From Ectobius pallidus (taxonomy: Eukaryota > Arthropoda > Insecta > Blattodea > Ectobiidae): a stretch of 64,000 bases of DNA. Shown here piece by piece: positions 54,349-64,000 of this stretch. The notes under the pieces are model-generated. The model was not told the origin of the DNA. It saw only the letters and a program-made list of their open reading frames with translations, and ran no database searches. The number at the start of each line of letters is the position of its first letter. The stretch's first letter is position 1. The translations under genes were made by a program, and so were the position numbers. The stretch covers positions 47,596,502-47,660,501 of the forward strand of contig CAXKWD010000008.1 of the NCBI GenBank assembly GCA_964059195.1, in the 5' to 3' direction.

Positions 54349-57284
54349 CAGTGCTTTTTTTGTGACGGTACGCAACGGTACACAGTACCGGCACCTTTTT
54401 TTCCTTAAAAAAAATTGGATATTACCCGGAATATTCCTTTCACAATTCCTATAAAATTATGGCCTATTACTTAAAATCAAGCTTGTTTGTTGGTTTTGTT
54501 AGATTTGTACATACATAATAGCCTACATACGAGAACATGACAGTTTCTGTAAATTATCGTGGCTACTGGACTGCAAGAGAGTTGGGGTTGATTTTTCCAG
54601 CCCTCAGCAAACTGCTCCTGTGGCCAAGGCCATGGGAACCTTTCTGTCAGCGACCCCCGATAGGTGGCAGCAGGGTCAAAAGAGGTCCAAGCATGTCGTC
54701 TGCTGTCCATTGAACATAATGGACCAGACTATTTAAACATCAATCAGAATGCCAGAAAACATGTTGTGGCGATCATCTGTGTAAAACAGAGGTGTACACA
54801 TATGCTTTACGAAATATATGGTTATAAAATATAAGGAAGATTAAACGGATGCTAATAGTTAATAGTCTATGATTTCCTTCAAATCTCCTCGCTCAACACT
54901 TTCAAATCCTCAGAATTGACTCACTATCTTAATCATTTTTACAAAGAATAAAACTTAACAAGAAGTAGTATTCTCATTATCTACAACAGAAGGCCATGTT
55001 TCAAATATCTTCATCAAATGGACAAGATTCACTTATGTTCTGTTGCTTTAAACAGAAAGTTCGCCCAGCAGGAAACTCAACCATTTATTCTCTTTCAAAC
55101 TATGATACAAAATTACTTCTATGGACAGTATTTGATAAATACAAGTTACTTAATTTATCAACTTCATAACAAAAATTCACATATTTCTGTTTCACATTTT
55201 TTATAATTTGTATAGTAAAATTATTAATATTTTGATTAAATTCGTAAGTTTTTTCATTGCAAACATTAAAACAAATCGTAAAATTGAAACAATTTCAAAA
55301 CTGAATTATTCTTACAGACATTGGTTGTTTTTGTAAATTGAAGATTAAAAATATATATATATATATATATTTTAAAGAAGACGTCAAATCATATTTTTCC
55401 TTTCTATACTAGCAATTGGCACTGGCTATTTTTTTCCTCTAAATACAAAAAATAAAAAGATAAATAAATCAACTACACTGTTATTATATACTACTCACTT
55501 TTATAATGCACATTAATGATATTAAAACACTATATTAGAACTGGAATTACCGATGCACGTAGATATTTTAACTCGAATCGAAGAGAACATAGTATTTTGA
55601 ATTATTAGCATATGAGAACCCAATACAATGAATAACAATTCCCTGCGAGCCATAATTCTGAAACTTATGCAATATAATTCTAAAACAAAAAGTATGAACC
55701 TATATTATGGATGGGCGTTAACGTTAAAAATATTATGCATTTAGGCCTATAGTAATAATCACAAGAAAATCATTTCCTTATTACCTTATTTTGACATTCC
55801 AGCTTCTTTCAAATTACGTTGACTTCATGAAAAGAACATTCTATTACTAATATGATACACTATTCAAATACTTTTATTTTTATTTGTTTTCCACACAAAA
55901 ACTTAATGACAGCTATAATTCTGGAGCATGTCTTATTCGTAAGCCTTTAAAGGATATTATTTAGAAGCAAGCAAACGTAACCTAAAGTTATTTATAAAAT
56001 ATTAATGATAATAGGAATAAAATATTTACACATTTGTATCCAAGTTCTTTACTTTCTATAACTACTGTGTTATATTAATCAAATATTAGCATCTGTTTAC
56101 CACACAGTAAATCCATAACCGAAAGCTGAAATATATACAGAATATTGTGAAAGCAAACAACCATGAACCTAAATTACTTTTTAAAAATGACTTACAGTAT
56201 AAAGAATATTTTTAACATATTTACGACTATGGTTATAAATCTAAAGAAGATGGGATGTTTTCTTTGTGAAGTACTGTACAACAAGTTTTAAATGTTTCAT
56301 AAAATTTGAAATATTTCTTCACCATTTAACGAATACAAATGTCATCGCGATATACAGGAATAATTTTAATATTTTGAATTATTTGTCACTAAGCTACACA
56401 TGTCTCTGCCACTGCAAAATAATTATTGTTCCTGTTTTTGCCGACACACCCCACGGGTTCTTTTCGACTTAATAATTACAACCAATTATTACTTCAGACA
56501 GACATTAATTATTTAATTCTTTTAACAAATCAATACTTTTTCTGGCGATCTCACACTCTCCTAGGCAGAATATAGGTATCTGATTTCTGGAATATAACTT
56601 AAACGTTATTAATCGCCAGTTTTTATAGGGAAGCCAACATTATTCACATCTATTGATACGCATAAGTATATGGCAGAACGAGATGGCAGGACCTCCTCAG
56701 ACCCTGCTGCGCTCTGGTGGACAAATTTTTAACTGCACGCAAAAGGTTCCCATTATAACAGTACAAGATTGCACCAAGTGCAGTTAATGCTAATGTAGTA
56801 ACAAACAAGTAGTAAATAGCTAACCACCATAGTTAATCAGGAGTTATTGCGTGTTTAAATTTAACTGCATTCGTTGCTTACATATAATTTGAAAAGAAAA
56901 CCTTTCATTTGTGTTGCAGAGGCAAGTGAATTCACAGTTGTTTAGGATCAAGGATTGCACATGGTTCACAAGTAGAGAAGTGAAATGAGCAAAATATGTA
57001 ATTATTTTGAACCGGTGCTCAATAAAAGAGTGCATGACGATGTTTTTGAAGTATATCATAAACCTTCAAACAGTGAATAAAATTAATCTTTGTCGCAAGA
57101 ATGTCGCAAGTACCGGTAATTGTACTGCAATTCAAGGGGAGAAACATTTCTGGCCATGATAGGCCCGACAATTCGACATTATCCCAAAAAAATGACTTCT
57201 GAGAGAAGTGTGGGAGCTCCCGTATGATTCAGTTAAAAAGTTTCGGTGAGTACCGCCACCTTTTTTGTTAGAAAAAAAGCACTG
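54349..57284. mobile_element. hAT non-autonomous element, 2,936 bp
   Basis: Starts CAGTGCTTTTTTTGTGACG, ends AAAAAAAGCACTG, with TATATATA on both sides. Both ends contain a second inverted block (GTACCGGCACC / GGTGAGTACCGCCACC). The interior has no transposase I can recognise; a 37-residue ORF at 56986 (MSKICNYFEPVLNK) could be the start of one. A TA run lies at 55345-55371. Two short blocks (54575-54690, 56680-56735) are GC-richer and related to each other. Confidence 0.8.
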
Positions 57285-57583
57285 TATATATATATATATA
57301 TATATATCAGGGATGGGTCGATACCAGGTTTTCTCGATACTCGGTACTCGATACCGATACATGATATTTTCCTCGATACTCGATACTTCGATACTCGATA
57401 CCATCAACATTTCCAGTTTCAATAAATAGGTACATTACAAATAAAAAGTTGAGACAACTGTGTAATACCAACTAAATGAATTAAGTGTGCATATTTAATG
57501 AGACAAAATTTAATATCATCAGTAGCCTATAATTATTTTTAAACCCTGCATTAAAAGTAAAATTTGTTTTTGAAACAGTCCAC

Positions 57584-57937
57584 TTACAAGTTTTTGTTAA
57601 AAAATACTAGCATTCTCACTTTTTCGGGGTCAAGTCTACTTCTTTTTCTGTCACATTTGAGTCCTGCTGTGCTAAACAGTCTTTCAGAGCAAACTGTTGC
57701 TGGTGGTTTGGACAGGTATTTCACAGCTAACTTCTTTAGTTTCTGAAATTTTGTGTTTGTTTTCCAGTAATCTAATGAACTAGAAAGAGGAGGTAACAAA
57801 TCGTCTTTGAGATATGCAGTGATTTCTTCCTGGGAACTGTTTACTGGCAGTGAATTTGACATATTATTTTCTTGCATAATGTTACTATACAGGTACCACA
57901 TTCCTGGCAATTTCTCGGGCTTTGACGTCTGTGACAT
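57584..57937 (-). pseudogene. hAT transposase, C-terminal domain
   Basis: 117 residues: EEITAYLKDDLLPPLSSSLDYWK, KKLAVKYLSKPPATVCSERLF and STAGLKCDRKRSRLDPE, the full dimerisation domain of ZBED-type hAT transposases. An internal deletion removed the catalytic middle part. Confidence 0.92.
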
Positions 57938-58078
57938 TTAAAATAAAATAAATAAAAATGTTCTTGAATGATCGATTCTTACGAGTACGTCAGTACTACA
58001 TTACTATTCCCACATATATGTAATTTTGGAATAAAAAATTAAAAATCCTACCTCATCATTTTTGGATGCAGTACATTC

Positions 58079-58444
58079 CTATTGGTTAGCAAGGTTCACC
58101 AATCGGTCATTAGCAGAATTGAGAGCACTAGGACTGCGAAAAACTCGTCCTTTCACTACTGTTTCTTCTTCAGGAGTTAAATTTCCACTTCCGCATAATT
58201 TTTTATTAAGAGGTTTTGAAAAGGCAATCTTATGCACTGATGTAACATGTTTTTTAAGGTTACTAGTGTTGTGAGATTTTCCACCATGAGAAAAACGTTT
58301 TTTACAAATGCGGCAAATGGCGCGATTATCACAATGAGGGTCTATTTGAAAATAGTTCCACACTTCACTCATATTGACTGGAAAAAATATATATGTTATC
58401 GTACGCAATACACACATTATTCTTCTGTCACGTAGAGATATCAA
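58079..58444 (-). pseudogene. hAT transposase, BED zinc finger
   Basis: N-terminal part of the same transposase. MSEVWNYFQIDP begins at about residue 24, then the BED finger CRICKKRFSHGGK..NLKKHVTSVH (Cys-Cys-His-His) which binds the element ends, then TPEEETVVKGRVFRSPSAL. The true start is more likely the internal Met than the first Met. Confidence 0.85.
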
Positions 58445-59237
58445 CTGAAAGCCGGTATGCTGACTTGGTTTAAAAGCATACCGAAATGGATTGCTTATGA
58501 ATGGATAAAATAATCATGTGACATTCTACTCAGATCACAGAGCAGTACAATGAACAAACTGTTTTAAGGTTTGCAGAATAAGCAGTAACTTAATCTCTGC
58601 AAGGGAGCAGGGTTTGGACAGTCAGCTTGCTTGTTGGTTGTTATTGAAACGTTTCACAGGAAACAAAACAATTAAGAATCTCTTCTGTTTGATTTTTAAA
58701 GTCAGAAAGTCTTTATTTATGACCAGACAAAAGTCACAGAGTGGTTTTCTCCATTTAAAGGAGAAACAGAAGTATTTACTATATTTAATAGACTACTAAA
58801 AGCAGAAAGAGATACGCATTTCCTTAAATTGCAGAGTTACCAAAGTATCGAAAAAGTATCGAGCTAGTTTTCTGAAGTATCGCTCGATGCCGATACCATG
58901 CAAGTATCGAGGGTATCGAGGTATCGAAAGTATCGAGGACCCATCCCTAATATATATATATATATATGCCGGTATATATATATATATATATATATATATA
59001 GGCCTATATATGTTATTGCAAAATGTCATTAGTAAAGAGAACTCGTATCTTGAAATTAAGACCATCAATTTATTGTTTGCATTATCAAGTTCTTTCACAT
59101 TTTTAGCACGTATCTAGAAATCTTATTACTTCCTTTTATTGATAATTTTCAATATTTCATTACTTGCACTTAATGTGTTCTCCTTATTTCCTTAATTAAT
59201 GTCTCTCTCCTGTCTAGTTATGGGCAAGTTAACACTT

Positions 59238-59400
59238 TGCGACCCGAGCGGCTCCCCTTTCCATCGGCCCGGTCGCCTTCTCCGCCAGGCAGGCTTCCCC
59301 TCCGCCTACCGCGCATCGTCCTGCGTGCATCTACCCCGCTGCCGGCCGCTACTAAGCGCCGGTAATGCAGCTTCCTGTGTTAAGCCGCAGCTTACTCTAA
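59238..59400. other. Isolated GC-rich patch
   Basis: About 160 bases with far more G+C than the surroundings (CCCGAGCGGCTCCCC, CCGCTGCCGGCCGCT). No ORF or RNA can be assigned; possibly part of a dispersed repeat. The remaining DNA from 59401 to 59760 is AT-rich with three loose repeats of CCTTGCACCA..AATATTTC. Confidence 0.45.
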
Positions 59401-59767
59401 TGATTGCCTTGCACCATACATAATATTTCACAATGTTTAAAAACGATTATAAAAGCAAAATAAAATTTCACGAATTATATTAAAACAATACCCTTGTACC
59501 AAACATCATATTTCACGATCTTTAAACACCGATTTGAAAGAAAAAAAAATTCACAATATATAAAAAATCGAAATTTACATAATATTTCCCAGTTTTAAAA
59601 AACGCCGTGTTAATTGATGCAGAAAAATTCCCTTGCACCAACACTACTCTTTTCATAACAAACAAACCATCTCAAAATTAGAAAACCCGATTCTTGCGTT
59701 AACACTCGCTAGCGCCAACTAAATTAGATAACTAAAATATACCGGAACTTCCTTCACTTCTCAACTG

Positions 59768-59840
59768 TCCTTCGTAGCGTAACGGATAAGTCTCTTGGCT
59801 ACGATGCTAAGGGTCATGCGTTCGATCCCCGTTCGATCCA
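59768..59840 (+). tRNA. tRNA-like sequence or SINE head
   Basis: A box TAGCGTAACGGATAAGTC and B box GTTCGATCCCC at tRNA spacing, with an anticodon-like stem TTGGC/GCTAA. The loop has six bases and the acceptor stem does not pair, so it is probably a tRNA relic or SINE head and not a functional gene. Confidence 0.4.
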
Positions 59841-60164
59841 AAATTTACTGTTAGGAATAGGTCTCGAATAGGTAGGTAGGGTGAAGAGGAGGTGAGAGGA
59901 AGAGAGGAAAGAGACGGGAAAGGAAGAGAAGAAGAGAATAAAGGAATAATAAATTATTTTTCTCTTTCACCATTTCCTTACTAGATGTCGCCACCGTCGC
60001 TACTTTCCTAGTAGTTCTAATGCCGCCGCTAGGTTTCTCGTAGTGGTGGGGGGCTCGGTCGGGTCGTAATGTGTTATTTTCCCTAGTTATGAAACCTATT
60101 TCATGGAGTTCTCTCAATTATTTCTTCTTTTCTGCTTAAATTACTTTGTTATTTTCTTAATTAG
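59841..60164. other. Flank of LTR copy 3
   Basis: Contains purine-rich and pyrimidine-rich stretches (59870-59940) but no recognisable gene. Confidence 0.35.
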
Positions 60165-60376
60165 TGTGACGCTGGTTTCAAAAATACTGCGGTTCTCCTC
60201 CTCTGATATCCATGGATGACGTTTCTAGTACTTGTGTCGCCCTCACGCGGGAAGTCGAGGTAGTTCCGTCCATGGCTTGTTACAACCAGATCAGCTGAGG
60301 AGCTACAGGAGTATGGTTGTGTGGATCGAGCCGGAGGACTTCCTTGGTTTTACGTGTGAGTTGCGATTATCATTAC

Positions 60377-61274
60377 TAGGGCTCGGACTTTTAGGTGCTT
60401 ATAAAAACGAAAATATTTATTTTTTATGTGTTTAAAAAGTCGAAAATATGTTTAAAAAATATGAAAATATTTTAATTAACTTATTTAACCAATATTTACA
60501 GAAGTAGCCCTACTCATCTAGTCATTCTAGTCAGCAAGTGTAGAACTGTTGCAGTGAACGACAAAAGTAGATCTTAAATTGTGCGTCTTAAAGTTGTGAG
60601 GATTTTCACGGAACAGAGACTTGTATCTTGAAAATGTACGTTCAACATCTTGCATATTTGTAACACTGACACTCAGATGTTCCATCTGCTCCAAGCTCTC
60701 TACACTGTTACCCATTAAAATTTCTGAAATCTTGCGCAACACTTGTAACCCTTCATTCTTATTTAGGCATGACTGGAATTTTTCTTTAGTTTTGTTTGCT
60801 TTTGAACCAAGTTTGTTTTCAATGTGTTTGATTTCTTTTTATTGATTCTGTCAACAATTGTTTTGTTGTTTCCAACTTAGTAATGCAGTGTGAGAGGAAA
60901 CAGAAATTTGCACTATTGAAGGCCAAATCCGCCCTGATTTATTCTCTGACTGAACATAACAACGCAACACATTGAAAATATGGCGCAATTTTACAAAAAC
61001 TGTCAAAATATTCATTTCTAAACATGATATGTGGTAAAATATTACAAAAACTGTCAAAATATTCATTTCTAAACATGATATGCAGTAAAATATGTAAAAA
61101 TAATTAAGTTACCAAAAATATTTATTCAAATAAGAAATATCGAAAATATTTTTTTTTATGTGATATGCAACTCAGTATTTTGAATCCAAAGGTCCCAACC
61201 GAAACTTTGACAAAGTCCAGAAATCATAAGTAATAGAAAAAAAATTATGTATTTACCTAAAAGTCCTAGCCCTA
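60377..61274 (-). mobile_element. hAT element, 898 bp, in LTR copy 3
   Basis: Starts TAGGGCTCGGACTTTTAGGT, ends with the near inverse ACCTAAAAGTCCTAGCCCTA, exact 8-bp duplication ATCATTAC (60369-60376, 61275-61282). Carries only a transposase C-terminus. A 46-base direct repeat lies at about 60980-61080. Confidence 0.93.
60527..60742 (-). pseudogene. hAT transposase C-terminal fragment
   Basis: 71 residues: SVTNMQDVERTFSRYKSLF and FKTHNLRSTFVVHCN, a hAT C-terminal motif (ERxFS). The remainder of the transposase has been lost. Confidence 0.8.
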
Positions 61275-63504
61275 ATCATTACTATGAAACTATAGCAAAT
61301 TGATCCTGTGCTTTATGCATATTACTACATTTCTTATGTAGAAGTATTGCTAATTCAATTAGAGGTAGGGCAACCCATTAAATAATACAATGTAGCTGGA
61401 TAGATATATATATACTATAGCTAGTATATCCTGTTTTAAGAACAGGCTTCGTCATAATTTCTAGGTCAAATTTCTTATGGATTTAGTATCCATTTTCTTA
61501 TGTATATTCAAGTTATCCTTGCTAAATTGCTATGTAACTTCCTGCCAGAATTTGTAAGACTCATTATGCAGGATTTCATGTTCTTCGACATTTTGTAATT
61601 TTGTATGGCAACGCCCCCAGATCTTGCTAAATACTATAGCCTTGCTGGTATTTGTTTAAACCACGTTAGTGAATTAAAAGTCATGTTTAAACGCTAACTA
61701 TTGTGCACTCAGATTTACTGTCCACCTTCAGTGGGCGTTTCCCTTAAGTTTCGAGGTAGCCATCTTGATGGTTTGTTGTTATAAATAGTTTTACCATTTC
61801 CATTTAGATACTGTTTCTATCCTATGTGATATTTTGTTCTACCAAGCTAATTTGTCTATTATACTATTATTCCCTTTCTGCTTATGTATTTTCAGTAATA
61901 ATATGCTAATTCTTGTTAAACATATTTTCATATGACATTTCCTAGCTTAATTTATTTAATAAATGCTAAACTTAAAGTATGCCGATTTAACGTATGGATT
62001 GTTAAGCTTGAAGTGTTGTTACAATTTAATTCAAGTTAAAATTGTTCATGGCCAAATATTTTCTGTTAGGTTCAAGGTTACTTCTGCATATTGTAAATAC
62101 CTCACTTTGGTTTCATCCACCTGTTAGCTGTCATTCAAGTCATTTTCAGTCAGCTTATTCTTTGTTCCTTCCTTAAGGCTTGTAACTAAGATACATATTT
62201 TTCAAGTTAATATATGCCTTCTATATTTAATGAATAATACATCTATTTATATATCAACTTATTACATTCCTTGAGATTCCTTGAGATTCATATTCGGAAA
62301 ATAATAATCATTTCTCTTATTTATTTCTTGTCATATAAAGATTTGTCTGTCAGGCTTCATCAAGTTATTTTCGGCCTTATATATATATTATACATTTGAA
62401 AAATATATTATTTTATTTGCTTTTTCTCCTGTCTTATTAAATATTACTTGTTCTGGTTTCCACCCATTCTAAAGTTTTTCTATCTGTTTCAAGTAAAAGT
62501 TGGTTACATTAATATTTCATATTTTTCATATTTGCTTAAGGATTTTTTCTCTGTCATTTTGAGCTACCGTTCCATTACCTTTGGCATTTTCTATATTCGA
62601 AATATTTCGGTACATGTAATTAAATAGTTTCATCCTAGTTATTTTCTGCTTTCACATTCCCTTTGCATTTAATCTTAATTCTCACTGCTGCTGATCTTTC
62701 ATTCAAATTATTATTCAGGTATTCTTCTTCCTTTTTGGATTTATTGCATTATGAACAGTTAGGTTATTTTCTGATCTAGTAATTGCACATTCTGTTAGGG
62801 AATTTGTCTCAGTATTTATACTTAACAAAATTAGTATTCTCCATTTTCATAGGTATTATGTGACTGTTAGGTTATTACTCTGCAAATTACTAATTCTACT
62901 TAAGTACATTTTGGGAATAAGGTTAAGGATTGATTGTTATTAAGAATACTTAGGATGATGGAATTTCTATTTATTAATATTTATTATACATCTTGTAAAT
63001 AATATTTTATATAGCTATTCTGTGCTTTGAGCACTTACATTTAATGAGAATGTTTAGGAACTTTAGCAGTTCCTGTTAGTCAATTTGTAAATCAATTGTT
63101 CTTATCTTTTTAATACAAATTTAGTGATTCATATTAAAACTCTTGAGTATATCAAATAATTATATTACTAATTATATTATTAAACTTGGTTCTATATTTC
63201 TCATTAAACTTCTGTTACAAAATTTTCTGAATTTTTGAATGGTCTGTCTATGCATTTGTTTTCCTGCCTCCTATTTTGCCTTGTTCTTAGAGAATTCGAT
63301 CTCCCTCTGTTGGGCATGTCCGCACGTTTCTTGGAAGTTTGTTTGTAGTTCATGCATTCCTGAAAAGAAATAAGTATCACTAAATAATATCAAGAATTCT
63401 AAATATTCTAGCAACATAAGAAATATATTACAAGCAACATAAATCTTTTCTAACCTAACACTCATCTAATAAAAAATTATAACCAAAAATCAAACAGCGT
63501 TGCA

Positions 63505-64000
63505 TTAGTTTGGTAGATGAGGTGAATTTTCTACTTTGTTGAGCCATTTTGCTGTATATCAGTGCACTTAGTTCTTGTACCTTCCTTTGTTTTGATATTC
63601 TGGGACGTAATTAAGGGATTAATGGTATCTAATGACGATATGCGCGCACTGGGTTGCGCAGCATTCTGTTGGGGTTATTGTAATTCTGGCCACGAGCTGG
63701 GCAATCTTTCTCCTGACTACTGCTGTTCTGATCGTTTGCTCTGCGCTCTTCTTCTGATCCGACTGGTTTTGCCTAACGTCTTGTGAATGGAGATGGTTGT
63801 TTCATGTTGAATGGGGACTTTCGTACCGCTTCTCAGCTTTGGTAAGTGTATCTGATTTTGCTTTTATATTTTTTCTGGGTTTCTGGTAAATGTACTTATT
63901 TATTATTATTCATGTTGATTTTGGTATTTATTAGTTCAATCTTGTTTCTCAGATACACTTACTAATACATTTGAATATGTTAAGAATGGGTTCTTTCCCT
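63505..64000 (+). other. Sequence following LTR copy 3, to window end
   Basis: Would be the leader and internal start of the LTR element. A short open stretch (63562-63786) contains no domain I recognise. The window ends before any gag-like sequence. Confidence 0.35.

Larger units (their letters stand above)
57308..58949 (-). mobile_element. hAT element, 1,642 bp, internally deleted
   Basis: Starts CAGGGATGGGTC, ends GACCCATCCCTA (last base changed), flanked by ATATATAT on both sides. Subterminal regions carry many TATCGA/CGATAC motifs in both orientations, probably transposase binding sites. Encodes both ends of a transposase on the minus strand but lacks the middle. Confidence 0.9.
60165..63504 (+). 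repeat. LTR-like copy 3 (about 2.43 kb without its insert)
   Basis: Begins TGTGACGCTGG, as copy 1, and ends GCGTTGCA. It matches copy 1 over nearly all its length at moderate identity, with the TATA box TATAAATA at 61780-61787. A TGGTAGATGAGG 6 bases after the end only partly resembles the initiator tRNA primer site. Probably a 5' LTR, with its internal region running off the window. Interrupted by a hAT at 60377. Confidence 0.75.

Noticed and set aside
58887..59117. Isoleucine/tyrosine-rich ORFs
   Set aside because: Translation of the TA microsatellite.

Overview
This is eukaryotic, AT-rich, mostly non-genic DNA. The mixture of Gypsy, Jockey, RTE, Penelope-like, hAT and mariner elements suggests an arthropod, most likely an insect with a large repeat-rich genome; the species cannot be read from the window. 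No intact host gene is visible. One possible terminal exon (31,078-31,259) is the only candidate. No rRNA, CRISPR or prokaryotic gene is seen.

Layout. 1-4,548: a Gypsy element on the minus strand, nearly intact, with gag and pol in one frame separated by a single UGA-CUA stop; the integrase end is frameshifted and leaves the window. 4,549-11,800: three long LTR-like copies of one extended family, two of them head-to-head (1.4-kb arms, about 99% identical) and two tail-to-tail, the latter joined through a nearly complete initiator tRNA-Met sequence. 11,835-17,960: a decayed Penelope-like element (RT, then GIY-YIG endonuclease) split by two insertions. 17,960-38,165: a diverged tandem array of roughly 115-140-bp monomers, broken by a Penelope 3' piece, hAT copy A, a mariner, a tRNA-Ile-like foldback, LINE pieces, an RTE element, a Tc1/mariner-like MITE, a 1.8-kb palindrome and a 2.4-kb element with perfect terminal repeats. 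38,166-42,144: another LTR-like copy with a hAT inside. 43,230-44,135: a foldback mariner. 44,782-53,365: one Jockey-type LINE carrying four nested insertions (hAT, hAT copy B, a perfect 81-bp-arm palindrome, a Harbinger-type MITE). 53,380-54,000: a Penelope 3' end with a convincing hammerhead-ribozyme motif. 54,349-58,949: two hAT elements sitting one after the other in the same TA microsatellite. 60,165-63,504: a further LTR-like copy with a hAT inside, then its internal sequence to the window end.

Working together. Nothing here forms a host pathway. The Gypsy gag and pol are an expression unit probably linked by stop-codon readthrough. The non-LTR and Penelope parts are dead by many stops and insertions. 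Nesting, with exact target-site duplications in many cases, gives a relative history: satellite and LINE first, then hAT, mariner, Harbinger and palindromic insertions. The most unusual structures are the LTR-tRNA-LTR junction at 8,853-8,939 and the perfect palindrome at 51,425-51,601.
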